This document shows positions 26,846 through 34,435 of a stretch of DNA of 64,000 nucleotides, piece by piece. The notes beneath the pieces are model-generated. The model was not told the origin of the DNA, made no database searches, and was given only the letters and a program-made list of their open reading frames with translations. The number at the start of each line of letters is the position of its first letter. Positions within the stretch are counted from its first letter, which is position 1. The stretch spans positions 62,001-126,000 of the forward strand of contig JBMOKJ010000006.1 of NCBI GenBank assembly GCA_049315325.1, in the 5' to 3' direction. Source of the stretch: CAXXIC01 sp049315325 (lineage in GTDB: Bacteria; Bacteroidota; Bacteroidia; Bacteroidales; UBA7332). The position numbers and the translations under genes were made by a program.

Positions 26846-26857
26846 TAGTATCACTAT
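26835..26857 (-). promoter_or_regulatory. Putative operator, copy 1, overlapping the -33 box
   Basis: On the plus strand the site starts TTGAATCACAA and ends TATCACTAT, 23 bases in all. It differs at two positions from the site at 28978-29000. On the minus strand it contains ATAGTGATACTAT, an inverted repeat, and two GTGAT units 11 bases apart (one helical turn). A further TATCACTAT occurs at 26871-26879. The position over the -33 box suggests a regulator binding site. Confidence 0.6.
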
Positions 26858-26944
26858 TAAATTATTATAATATCACTATTTTATCTCTGATTTACCTCCC
26901 TAATTCTATAATTTGTTCAAAATAGATGTCTTTTAAATCAGATT

Positions 26945-28099
26945 TTATTCAGTCAGAATCATTTTGAAAGTTTTCTGGATTTCGCTATTGAAGCGTACAA
27001 AAAACAGTCCTGTCGGAATCCTGCTTAAGTCTATGGAATAAGGGTTTCCATTCTGAATATCAGCATAGTGTTGGCTGAATAAATTGGTGCCGCGGCTGTT
27101 GAAAATGGAGACATTTAGCTCTTTCAAATCGTCGTTGTATTTGAAATTCAATGCACGTGGGCGATTGGTTTTGGTGCAAATCGGATTTTTGCTCATGATT
27201 AAATCGGCACGATTGGCTAACGCCGTTGAGTCTTTTTGATAGATTCGCACATAATCTACTTCGTATTTAATCGGAAAAACCGTTGAGGAAGGGTCGCCGC
27301 CACCACCGCCCAAAGCGAGATTCAGAAGCATGTATTGAGGCTGCAGAAATGGATTACTGCCGTCTGCATTAATGGTTTGGCTTACAAGCGTGTAGTTGAA
27401 AAGCACGTTATCTACATAGAGGCAAATCGAATCGGGAGTCCAATCCATGCGCCACACGTGGTATTTTTTAGGCCAATTGGCATCTGTTGCTAACAATGAG
27501 GCTAGTGGTTTCTTGAAGCTGTCCCATTTGGCTGTCCAGCGAACGGCTGTTCCCCAAGCAACATTGGCCAAAATTGTCGGGACACCACTCACCCGATAAA
27601 ACTCCATCAAATCAATTTCGCCACACGAAGGCCACTCTTGTTTAACGCCAAGTGTCCAGATAGCCGGCCAAGCCCCTAAGGAGGTATCGACTCTGGCTCT
27701 GATTTCGAACCGACCGAACAACCACGATTTTTTGTCTTTCGTCAATATGCTGGATGAGGTATAATTTACCGTTTTGCGATTGGTTCTCCAATCGGTGCTG
27801 CCCGCCACGTAGTTGGGGTTCGGGAAGTTTGCTCTTCGCCCTTCGATCAACAATCTGCCGGCGGTGCAACTAGCATTGTCGCTTTGGTACCACTGCAACT
27901 CCTCATTCCGCTTAAACCCAATTTCGTATCCCCAGTTTTGGGGGTTTGGTTTGCCTTCGTTTTTGAACTCTTCGTTGAAAACGAGGTGCATGCCTTGTCT
28001 TGCAGGAGGTGCCGAAGCATCAGGAGAATAAGGGTCAACGGATTGCCCCAAGCAAATAGAATAGGCCACAGCGAAAAGGGGCAGTAGGAAGTACTTCAT
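26945..28099 (-). CDS. T9SS-exported GH16 endo-beta-glucanase
   Basis: 384 residues. A signal peptide (1-18) precedes a GH16 catalytic domain (about 37-290). The family active-site motif is intact as GEIDLMEF, with Glu161 as nucleophile, Asp163, and Glu166 as acid/base. LVFNEEF at the start and LALGGGGG with the VDYVRIY strand at the end are typical of the laminarinase-type subgroup that cuts beta-1,3 or beta-1,3-1,4 glucans. The last 70 or so residues (SIFNSRGTNLFS, GLFFVRF, FKMIL) form a T9SS type A sorting domain, so the enzyme is exported and probably anchored to the cell surface. It lies away from the SusCD locus at 55-64 kb but could act on the same glucan. Confidence 0.9.
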   Translation of the reverse strand: MKYFLLPLFAVAYSICLGQSVDPYSPDASAPPARQGMHLVFNEEFKNEGKPNPQNWGYEIGFKRNEELQWYQSDNASCTAGRLLIEGRRANFPNPNYVAGSTDWRTNRKTVNYTSSSILTKDKKSWLFGRFEIRARVDTSLGAWPAIWTLGVKQEWPSCGEIDLMEFYRVSGVPTILANVAWGTAVRWTAKWDSFKKPLASLLATDANWPKKYHVWRMDWTPDSICLYVDNVLFNYTLVSQTINADGSNPFLQPQYMLLNLALGGGGGDPSSTVFPIKYEVDYVRIYQKDSTALANRADLIMSKNPICTKTNRPRALNFKYNDDLKELNVSIFNSRGTNLFSQHYADIQNGNPYSIDLSRIPTGLFFVRFNSEIQKTFKMILTE

Positions 28100-28260
28100 G
28101 ATGGTAGGGGTGTTTTTGTGTGTGTTAAGATTTTCCGGTCTGACAAATCGAACTACCGCTGTAAGCGATTTGCCTTATGATTCAACAGTTACAAGCTGCA
28201 ACTGGGATCGGACAACAAATATAACTCTTTTTCGGGAAGTCGGTAGGATTCAAACAAAAA

Positions 28261-28284
28261 AGGTGGATTGAAATCAATCCACTT
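28261..28284 (-). terminator. Terminator of the pseudogene at 28310-28941
   Basis: AGGTGGATTG (28261-28270) pairs with CAATCCACTT (28275-28284), and the minus strand continues TTTTTTGTTTG. Confidence 0.75.
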
Positions 28285-28309
28285 CACAATCAGAAACTAC
28301 GTTAGTCAG

Positions 28310-28941
28310 TTAAGGCTCGTGTGCAATCGATACCCCAAAGAACGGATAGCTGGGGTAGTTGCGCAATTGTCCGTAGGAGTTGATGCTTTTGTAAACGTGC
28401 GCTAATAAACTCAAGGAATGATTTTGATTCGATTTGGGGTCGAATTTTCTGCCAAAATAGAGGTTGTAGTTTATTTGTATGCGCTCTTTTACTTCGGTGG
28501 TTTCCCACACGTTGTTTACTTTGCGAAACATCGGGATGCCATAGCGCAAGCGGTTGCGTGCTTCGAACGAAAGGATGTTCATCACTCGTTTGCTTGCCAA
28601 AAGCCAGACGAGCGCTGGAATTGATATTGCTCATAATACTCCAACGATAATTGCTAGGTAATAGATTCACCGGTTGAGTCTCTTCGGCATCGGGGCGAAC
28701 GCTGTACCACCACTGGTCGCTCAAACTTCTGATTCTCTTCGAGCAAATTAAACTCTGAATAGCTCTTGGAATACCCGAGTTCGACTTTCGAAATGGTGCT
28801 GTGAATCTCCGATACAAAGGGTTTGCCATAATAGGCTGGTTCGAGCAAGCCATCAACGATGGTTTGGGTGGTGCTTTGTGCTTTTGCCAGTTGAAAAGAG
28901 ACAATCAACAATGCAAAAAGAATGAATTTCAGGGTTTTCAT
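28310..28941 (-). pseudogene. Frameshifted exported protein gene
   Basis: A signal peptide starts at the ATG 28939-28941 (MKTLKFILFALLIVSFQLAKA) and the frame stays sensible to about FNLLEENQK near 28730. Credible coding sequence then moves to a second frame (SLSDQWWYSVRPDAEETQP and on to NINSSARLAFGK, about 28560-28730). It moves again to a third frame (ILSFEARNRLRYGIPMF to the stop at 28310). At least two frameshifts are therefore needed to restore one protein of about 210 residues. The C-terminal third alternates hydrophobic and polar residues (INYNLYFGRKF, HSLSLLAHVYKS), like beta-strands of a membrane barrel. Family not recognised. Promoter and terminator are still good, so decay looks recent, unless these are sequencing errors. 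Confidence 0.65.
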
Positions 28942-28959
28942 GGAGGTTACATTATTTTG

Positions 28960-28988
28960 CAAAGATAGAAAAGCTTTTTGAATCACAA
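28960..28988 (-). promoter_or_regulatory. Promoter of the frameshifted gene
   Basis: The minus strand has TTG (28988-28986), 18 bases, then TATCTTTG (28967-28960), about 19 bases upstream of the ATG. Confidence 0.65.
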
Positions 28989-29000
28989 CAATATCACTAT
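28978..29000 (-). promoter_or_regulatory. Putative operator, copy 2, overlapping the -33 box
   Basis: The 23-base site (TTGAATCACAA at one end, TATCACTAT at the other on the plus strand) matches the site at 26835-26857 at 21 of 23 positions. It sits in the same place relative to the -33 box. It is also about 40-60 bases upstream of the divergent zinc-ribbon gene promoter, so it could act on both. Confidence 0.6.
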
Positions 29001-29040
29001 CATACGATTGGTGAACCCTCATATTAATCAAAATATTGCT

Positions 29041-29048
29041 TACATTTG
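29041..29048 (+). promoter_or_regulatory. -7 box of the zinc-ribbon gene
   Basis: TACATTTG matches TAnnTTTG and lies 20 bases before the ATG at 29069. No convincing -33 TTG is at the expected distance, which may mean an activator is needed. Confidence 0.5.
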
Positions 29049-29068
29049 TCCCACAAATGTGATAGGAT

Positions 29069-29506
29069 ATGTTATCGAAAAAGGAAATCACCGCAGAAAT
29101 GGCAGCTGAGCTTTTCAGCGACCAAGAGAAAGTATTGCGCTTCTTAGCCGATATTAAGTGGGAGAACGGGTTTGAGTGCCGCAAGTGTGGCAACAACAAC
29201 TACTGCGAAGGCAAAACCTCAGGTTCGCGCCGCTGCACCCGCTGCAAGACTGACGAGTCGGCTACGGCTCACACGCTTTTTCACAATTGTAAATTTCCAA
29301 TGAACAAAGCATTTTACATTGCTTATACACTTTGCGTGGAAGGACGCGTAATCTCTTCCTACGAATTGGCGAACGACTTACATCTCAACCAAATGACCTG
29401 CTGGAAATTCAGAAAACGCATTCAGGATTGCCTACTGAAGCATGGTGCACCCAACGAACGCGAGGAGATTCCACTTCAAAAAATTCTGATTGACGAAGTA
29501 TTATAA
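29069..29506 (+). CDS. Stand-alone IS1595-type zinc-ribbon/HTH protein
   Basis: 145 residues. The zinc ribbon has CxxC pairs at Cys37/Cys40 (FECRKCG) and Cys56/Cys59 (RRCTRCK). A helical region follows (FPMNKAFYIAYTLCVEGRVISSYELANDLH, in two parts) ending in a helix-turn-helix-like MTCWKFRKRIQDCL. This matches only the N-terminal part of IS1595-family transposases, which are roughly twice as long; the DDE catalytic domain is absent. A strong terminator lies 7 bases after the stop, and no inverted repeats of an insertion sequence were seen. It is therefore either a truncated transposase or, more likely given its clean gene borders, a domesticated DNA-binding protein. Confidence 0.78.
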   Translation: MLSKKEITAEMAAELFSDQEKVLRFLADIKWENGFECRKCGNNNYCEGKTSGSRRCTRCKTDESATAHTLFHNCKFPMNKAFYIAYTLCVEGRVISSYELANDLHLNQMTCWKFRKRIQDCLLKHGAPNEREEIPLQKILIDEVL

Positions 29507-29512
29507 ACTACC

Positions 29513-29543
29513 AAAGGCGACAAAATCTGATTTTGTCGCCTTT
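29513..29543 (+). terminator. Terminator of the zinc-ribbon gene
   Basis: AAAGGCGACAAAAT and ATTTTGTCGCCTTT form a perfect 14-bp stem with a 3-base loop, followed by CTTTTTG. Confidence 0.9.
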
Positions 29544-29991
29544 CTTTTTGCAAATGTTTAATAGTTTGTATCTTTGAATAAATGTGTTGATTATCAGATT
29601 ATTTGTCTACTATAGGCCAAAATAATTAGAGTGAAAGTTGGACTCATTTTGCACTTAATTTCGATAAGATTCTTGATTTGTACGAAATAAGTTGATTTTT
29701 TTTAAAAAAAGGAATCTTTTTGGAGTAGGGTGTTCAGAACATTAGGCGGTAGATAGTTGTAGCGACAAAATTCAAAGTTCTTTATGTAATGCAAAAGATT
29801 AAGATGCAGTAAGTGAGTAATGTAGGTTGATACGGCCAATTGAAGTTTTCACTTATCTAAATCTGGTTTTTACTGAAGTTTGTTGCTAACACTTTTTATT
29901 GAAATTATCTTTGTGGCAGATGTTCGATCGAACAATGCCGTAGAATAACAATTTAACGAACCAAATTATTCACAATTAATATTTTTGAGCT
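29544..29991. other. Intergenic region without recognisable gene
   Basis: About 450 A/T-rich bases. I see no protein with coding character and no RNA-gene signature. The last 110 bases hold the promoter of the following lipoprotein gene and a short palindrome TTCGATCGAA in its leader. A run of T then A (29695-29710) is the only other notable feature. Confidence 0.6.
29883..29913 (+). promoter_or_regulatory. Promoter of the lipoprotein gene at 29992
   Basis: TTG (29883-29885), 20 bases, then TATCTTTG (29906-29913): an almost ideal Bacteroidetes promoter. The transcript would carry a leader of about 70 bases. Confidence 0.75.
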
Positions 29992-31080
29992 ATGAGAACA
30001 AAAGTTTTTAGTTTCGCCCTGCTTACGTTAGCGTTGCTTACGTTTAGCTGCAATAAGTCTGACGATGCGTTGACTCCTATTGCTTCAACATCATTGAAAT
30101 CTGCTATTAATGAGAATGTAACAGCTTTGAACACAGCACTTAACACAATCTCAAACTCAGCAGGATTCCAAATCCTGAATGATGGAAGTTTGAAAAGTGC
30201 AACTGAATCACCCATTGATTCGTTGTTGACAAATCAAATTTTACTTTCAGATATTTCGGGAGTATACGATTACAAAATGCCTTCATTGAAACGTGGTCCT
30301 CTAAGTAGCCAACGTTTTTTCAATAAGACTGGTGAAAATTCGCTGATGGTTGTACGTCTACCTGAAGAAAAAGTAAAAAACTGGAGATCAATGCTTTCGT
30401 ACAATCCAGCTGATACATCATTGGTGAATAACTATGTGGTGAGTTTGTCGGAATATGAATACAAATTCCATTCGCATGTTGGATATTCGTACAAAATGGC
30501 TTCAGCAATCAATGTGAAAAGTGTAGATGCAGGTGTGTTGAAGATTCAAACTTCAAACAACTATGTGAATGGGTACAAGTATGCATCTGAATTTGCCTTT
30601 GCAAATGGGTACAAGACTATATGCAGCTATACAACAGGCGACACCATTGTTTCGACTTATGCAATTACAAATGGCCTCAAAACACTTTACGAAGAAAAGT
30701 ACACTGCGATTAAAAATACGAATGAGTTTAGACATCGTGAAAGATCATTCTCTTTAACTATCGGTGATGTTCAGGTTATTCGCCAAATAGGAGTTAAAAA
30801 TAGCTTAGATAGCGCTAAAGTTTACGTGGCTGGGGTTTTGCAAACAAATGCTAAAGTAGAAATTGTTGACAAAACTGTAGATCCAAATGCAACTACTGTT
30901 ACCAATAAAGGTCGCGAGTTGAAAATTACGTTCGACGATGGAACATCATCAACATTCACTCAACTTGCAGGAGCTGCAATTGACAATATTAACTCACTCT
31001 TTACGGCGATGCGTCAGGTTACATTCTCTACCAATGTAGTTGACTGGATTGCTTGGGATATTTACAAAAGCAAAAAGTAG
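29992..31080 (+). CDS. Lipoprotein of unknown function
   Basis: 362 residues. The signal peptide ends in a lipobox at Cys20 (LLTFSC), so the protein is lipid-anchored in the periplasm or on the outer membrane. The mature part has an N-terminal helical region rich in Ser, Asn and Thr (NENVTALNTALNTISNSA), then beta-rich segments with a repeated NGYKYASEFAFANGYKTICS-like pattern. No family recognised. Flanked by its own strong promoter and terminator, so it is a single-gene unit. Confidence 0.75.
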   Translation: MRTKVFSFALLTLALLTFSCNKSDDALTPIASTSLKSAINENVTALNTALNTISNSAGFQILNDGSLKSATESPIDSLLTNQILLSDISGVYDYKMPSLKRGPLSSQRFFNKTGENSLMVVRLPEEKVKNWRSMLSYNPADTSLVNNYVVSLSEYEYKFHSHVGYSYKMASAINVKSVDAGVLKIQTSNNYVNGYKYASEFAFANGYKTICSYTTGDTIVSTYAITNGLKTLYEEKYTAIKNTNEFRHRERSFSLTIGDVQVIRQIGVKNSLDSAKVYVAGVLQTNAKVEIVDKTVDPNATTVTNKGRELKITFDDGTSSTFTQLAGAAIDNINSLFTAMRQVTFSTNVVDWIAWDIYKSKK

Positions 31081-31103
31081 GTTTGATTAAAATAGAATTG
31101 AAT

Positions 31104-31137
31104 GAGGGTGCCTTTTAAGGTGCCCTCTTTTTGTTTT
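31104..31137 (+). terminator. Terminator of the lipoprotein gene
   Basis: GAGGGTGCC (31104-31112) pairs with GGTGCCCTC (31119-31127) with two G-U pairs, followed by TTTTTGTTTT. Confidence 0.75.
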
Positions 31138-31190
31138 GGCTGATTAAGATTAAGCATTCGTTGAGCTATTTTATCAATCTGTTGAATTTA

Positions 31191-31222
31191 TTTGTGTTTG
31201 TTGGCTGCTAAAGCTATATTTG
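31191..31222 (+). promoter_or_regulatory. Promoter of the LytS-type kinase gene
   Basis: TTTG (31191-31194), 20 bases, then TATATTTG (31215-31222), 22 bases before the ATG at 31245. Confidence 0.65.
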
Positions 31223-31244
31223 TGTTCACGTAAATTTGTGGTTG

Positions 31245-32363
31245 ATGAATGCAAAAACATATAATTTGAGAATTGTTGAAGCCTTGCTTTTTATAGTTGT
31301 TTGGGTTTCAATTTTTTCAATTCCTTTTTTTACAAATCGCTTAAATAATCATATCAACTGGGATATGGTGTCGAAGGAGTGGATACGAATGTTTTCGTAC
31401 ATGCTCATTTTTTTGTTCAATTTTTATTGGCTGGTGCCGCGCTTTCTTTTCAACAGACGGTATGTGATTTATGGTATTACAACATTTATGGTAATACTTT
31501 TGGTATTTGGTTTCAGCATTTTGTTTCGAGAATACCTATTTCCACGTCAGATAGCGATGCCACGAATGGATTTTGGTCCAGGTATGGCGCCTATGGAATT
31601 AGGCTCGGGAATGCCTGCACCCATTGGATACAATCCCGAAATTGCCCCTGCTGAGAAATCTATTTTGATGATTTTTACAGATAACCTCCTAATCTCAATT
31701 CTTGTGGTTGGTGCAGGTACTGCTATATCGTTGATTTCGAAATGGCTCAAGGAGGAAGATCGCCGCAAAGATGTAGAAAAAGAGCAGTTGAAGACCGAAT
31801 TGGCATTTCTTCGTCATCAGGTAAGTCCGCACTTTTTTATGAACACGCTGAATAATATTCATGCGCTGATTGATTTTAACACCGAAACAGCGAAGGACTC
31901 GATTATTCGACTTTCTACATTGATGCGCTATTTGTTATACGAAACTGCTCATGGCTCTACAAGTCTCAAAAAAGAGATTGATTTTATTGAAAGTTACATT
32001 GCGTTGATGCAATTGCGTTTCTCGAAAAAGGTAAAAATTGAAGTAGAAATGCCTTCAAATATTCCAGATATTCAGATTCCACCGATGTTGTTTGTTTCTT
32101 TCCTAGAGAATTCGTTTAAGCATGGGGTGAGTTACCAAAGTGATTCATTTGTCAAATTTCGGTTGGAAATGCTTGATGGTCAGTTGAGTTGTTTGATTAA
32201 AAACAGCAAGCATAAACATGCGGAGACAACAGATAAAAGCCATTCTGGCATTGGTTTATCGAACATTAAGAAGAGCCTTGCGTTGCTTTATAACGACAAT
32301 TATACACTCAATATCTTAGACTCAGAAACAGAATTTGAAGTACGCTTAACGATTCCAGTTTGA
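31245..32363 (+). CDS. LytS/YehU-type sensor histidine kinase
   Basis: 372 residues; the ATG at 31245 is preferred to a TTG three codons earlier. Four membrane segments lie in the N-terminal half (about 10-30, 48-68, 75-98 and 140-165). The segment between the third and fourth is Met/Pro-rich (MPRMDFGPGMAPMELG). The His_kinase domain follows, with the phosphorylated His in FLRHQVSPHFFMNTLNNIHAL in two parts, and an ATPase domain (ENSFKHGV, GIGLSNIKKSL). It is paired with the LytTR regulator 113 bases downstream. Such pairs sense envelope or nutrient signals; the ligand is unknown. The Met/Pro stretch could bind a metal, by inference. Confidence 0.88.
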   Translation: MNAKTYNLRIVEALLFIVVWVSIFSIPFFTNRLNNHINWDMVSKEWIRMFSYMLIFLFNFYWLVPRFLFNRRYVIYGITTFMVILLVFGFSILFREYLFPRQIAMPRMDFGPGMAPMELGSGMPAPIGYNPEIAPAEKSILMIFTDNLLISILVVGAGTAISLISKWLKEEDRRKDVEKEQLKTELAFLRHQVSPHFFMNTLNNIHALIDFNTETAKDSIIRLSTLMRYLLYETAHGSTSLKKEIDFIESYIALMQLRFSKKVKIEVEMPSNIPDIQIPPMLFVSFLENSFKHGVSYQSDSFVKFRLEMLDGQLSCLIKNSKHKHAETTDKSHSGIGLSNIKKSLALLYNDNYTLNILDSETEFEVRLTIPV

Positions 32364-32372
32364 TTCTGTTTA

Positions 32373-32402
32373 ACCACAAAGTGCACAGAGAAACACGGAG
32401 GT
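32373..32402. repeat. Degenerate CACAAAG/CACAGAG simple repeat
   Basis: Between the kinase and regulator genes the text reads AACCACAAAGTGCACAGAG then AAACACGGAGG, a 7-10 base periodic motif related to the one near 9910. It belongs to a class of short extragenic repeats dispersed in Bacteroidetes genomes. Confidence 0.45.
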
Positions 32403-32476
32403 AAATTTATCTCTCTCAAACGAGTTTTTCGCAACGCAATAATTCGTCTTTTATCTTTACTCTAAAATTAAAGAAA

Positions 32477-33196
32477 ATGAAACTAAAATGTATAGCCATA
32501 GACGATGAGCCATTGGCGCTCAACCAGATTGCTTCTTATATCGAGAAAACTCCGTTCTTGGAATCGGTCGCATTGTGTCAAAGTGCATTCGAGGCAATCG
32601 AGTACCTCACCAAACAGGAGGTAGATTTGCTATTTGTAGATATCAACATGCCCGACATCAACGGCATTGAGTTTGTGAAGTCGCTCGAAAGACGCCCACA
32701 AATTATCTTTACAACAGCCTATAGCGAATATGCCATCGAAGGATTTCAAGTCGATGCACTCGATTATATTCTCAAACCCATCAGCTACACTTCTTTTCTG
32801 AAAGCTGCCAACAAAGCAATGACGTGGTTTGAGTTGAACAAGAAACAGGAAGAAGTGGTCGAGACCAAAAACGACTATTTGTTTGTAAAGTCTGAATATA
32901 AGCTTATTCGCATTTCGCTGGCCGACATCAAGTATATCGAAAGCGCGAATGAATACATACAACTGCACCTCGAAAACAAAGAGGTCGTGACCACGCTCAT
33001 TCGCCTCAAGTCGATGGAAGAGCAGTTGCCTAAAGATAAGTTTATGCGGGTGCATCGGTCGTTTATTGTGAATCTCGATCACGTAAAGGTGATTGAGCGA
33101 AACCGCATCGTATTTGACCGAAATATCTATATTCCGGTTGGAGATCAGTACAAAGAGGTATTTCAAGCGTTTGTTGATCGCACTTTTTTGAGTTGA
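32477..33196 (+). CDS. LytTR-family response regulator
   Basis: 239 residues. A receiver domain (1-120) with Asp9/Asp10 (AIDDEP), phospho-acceptor Asp55 (FVDINMPDINGIE), Thr in FTTAYSEYA and Lys in YILKPIS is followed by a LytTR DNA-binding domain (about 133-236). The latter has the signature segments IKYIESANEYIQLH and FMRVHRSFIVNL. It is the partner of the kinase encoded upstream. Targets are unknown; LytTR sites could be sought upstream of neighbouring genes such as 33260. Confidence 0.92.
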   Translation: MKLKCIAIDDEPLALNQIASYIEKTPFLESVALCQSAFEAIEYLTKQEVDLLFVDINMPDINGIEFVKSLERRPQIIFTTAYSEYAIEGFQVDALDYILKPISYTSFLKAANKAMTWFELNKKQEEVVETKNDYLFVKSEYKLIRISLADIKYIESANEYIQLHLENKEVVTTLIRLKSMEEQLPKDKFMRVHRSFIVNLDHVKVIERNRIVFDRNIYIPVGDQYKEVFQAFVDRTFLS

Positions 33197-33259
33197 AGTT
33201 ATTTTTTTGTTTCATTTTGCCTATCTTAGCGCTTCATTTGTCACAACATTATTTACATT

Positions 33260-34420
33260 ATGAAGCAAATTCTCCTCATTCTGTCAGTTATACTTCTTGC
33301 CGGTTGTGGTTCGTCGAAGCGCTCGCTTCAGAATGGCAACTTTAATGAAGCCATAGAACTATCTGTCAAAAACCTACGTAAAAACCCCACCAAAGAGAAA
33401 GAAATTGCGATTTTGGCTGAGGCCTACACCAAGGCTCAAAAGATGGATGGGGATCGCATTCAGTTTCTTAAATCAGGAGGAGAAGAGGCTTCTTGGGAAG
33501 AGATTTACAACCGATACTCTGATTTGCAGAACCGACAAACATTGGTTTCTACATTATCAGAAAGCGTGTTGAATGCCATACAATTTTCAGCTAACGACTA
33601 TTCAAAAGAGGTTTTTAATGCCAAGAATCGTACGGTCGATTTTCTTTACAAACGCGCAACTGCTTCAATGACCTCGACCAACAAACCTAAGATTCGCGAG
33701 GCATTCTACGATTTACAAAAGGTAAAACACCTTTCGCCCGATTACAAACAGGTGGATGCATTGCTTGGTGAAACCCAATTTCGCGGTACGAATCAAGTCT
33801 TGTTTAAAATAAAAAACGCATCGCAGGTGATTATTCCCCGCGACCTCGAGGCAGATATTCTCAAAGTCAGTCTGAAAGATTTGAACATCAATTGGCTCAA
33901 TTACGACACGCAACGCAATCCGACCACCAACTACGACTACTTTATTCAGCTCACTATTCGCTCCATATCTGTCTCGCCTGAGCAGGTGAAAGAGAGTAAC
34001 TTCACTGAGGAGAAAGAGGTGCAAGACGGCTTTAAGTATATCTTAGATCAGAAAGGGAATGTAAAAAAAGATTCATTGGGTAACGATGTGAAAATTCCAA
34101 TTATCAAAGTTATCACGTGTAAAGTTATTGAATCACGTCAGTTAAAGACATCGACCATTGGCGGAACGCTCGACTACATCGATGCTCGCTCTGGACAATT
34201 GGTTAAGACGCTTCCTGTATCGGCTGATATGGTTTTTGAGAATCGCGCAGCAACAGCCATCGGCGACTTGAATGCCCTGCGTCCAGAATCCAAAAAGTGG
34301 TTGGGTAATCATCCTGTGTCGTTTCCTTCGAACGAACAGATGGTTTACGATGGAGGAATGGTGCTTAAAGACAGGGTGAAAGATTTGCTTTGGAATAACA
34401 GAAATTGGCTAAAAGAATAG
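33260..34420 (+). CDS. Lipoprotein with TPR-like N-terminus
   Basis: 386 residues with a lipobox at Cys16 (ILLAGC). An N-terminal TPR-like helical region (GNFNEAIELSVKNLRKNPTK and the following helices, to about residue 170) precedes a beta-rich C-terminal part of unknown fold (VLFKIKNASQVIIPRDL and onward). The family is seen in Bacteroidetes but has no assigned function. It lies 63 bases after the LytTR gene with a possible TATCTTAG -7 box between, so it may be cotranscribed or have its own promoter. Confidence 0.72.
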   Translation: MKQILLILSVILLAGCGSSKRSLQNGNFNEAIELSVKNLRKNPTKEKEIAILAEAYTKAQKMDGDRIQFLKSGGEEASWEEIYNRYSDLQNRQTLVSTLSESVLNAIQFSANDYSKEVFNAKNRTVDFLYKRATASMTSTNKPKIREAFYDLQKVKHLSPDYKQVDALLGETQFRGTNQVLFKIKNASQVIIPRDLEADILKVSLKDLNINWLNYDTQRNPTTNYDYFIQLTIRSISVSPEQVKESNFTEEKEVQDGFKYILDQKGNVKKDSLGNDVKIPIIKVITCKVIESRQLKTSTIGGTLDYIDARSGQLVKTLPVSADMVFENRAATAIGDLNALRPESKKWLGNHPVSFPSNEQMVYDGGMVLKDRVKDLLWNNRNWLKE

Positions 34421-34435
34421 TCTTCCCAAGAATTT

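Noticed and set aside
28302..28904. A 200-residue frame on the minus strand as an intact gene
   Set aside because: Only its middle part has coding character; the start and end match neighbouring frames of the frameshifted gene, so it was folded into the pseudogene.
29544..29991. A small RNA or short gene in the 450-base spacer
   Set aside because: No stable hairpin with U-tract, no paired promoter and terminator other than those of the flanking genes, and no coding bias were visible.
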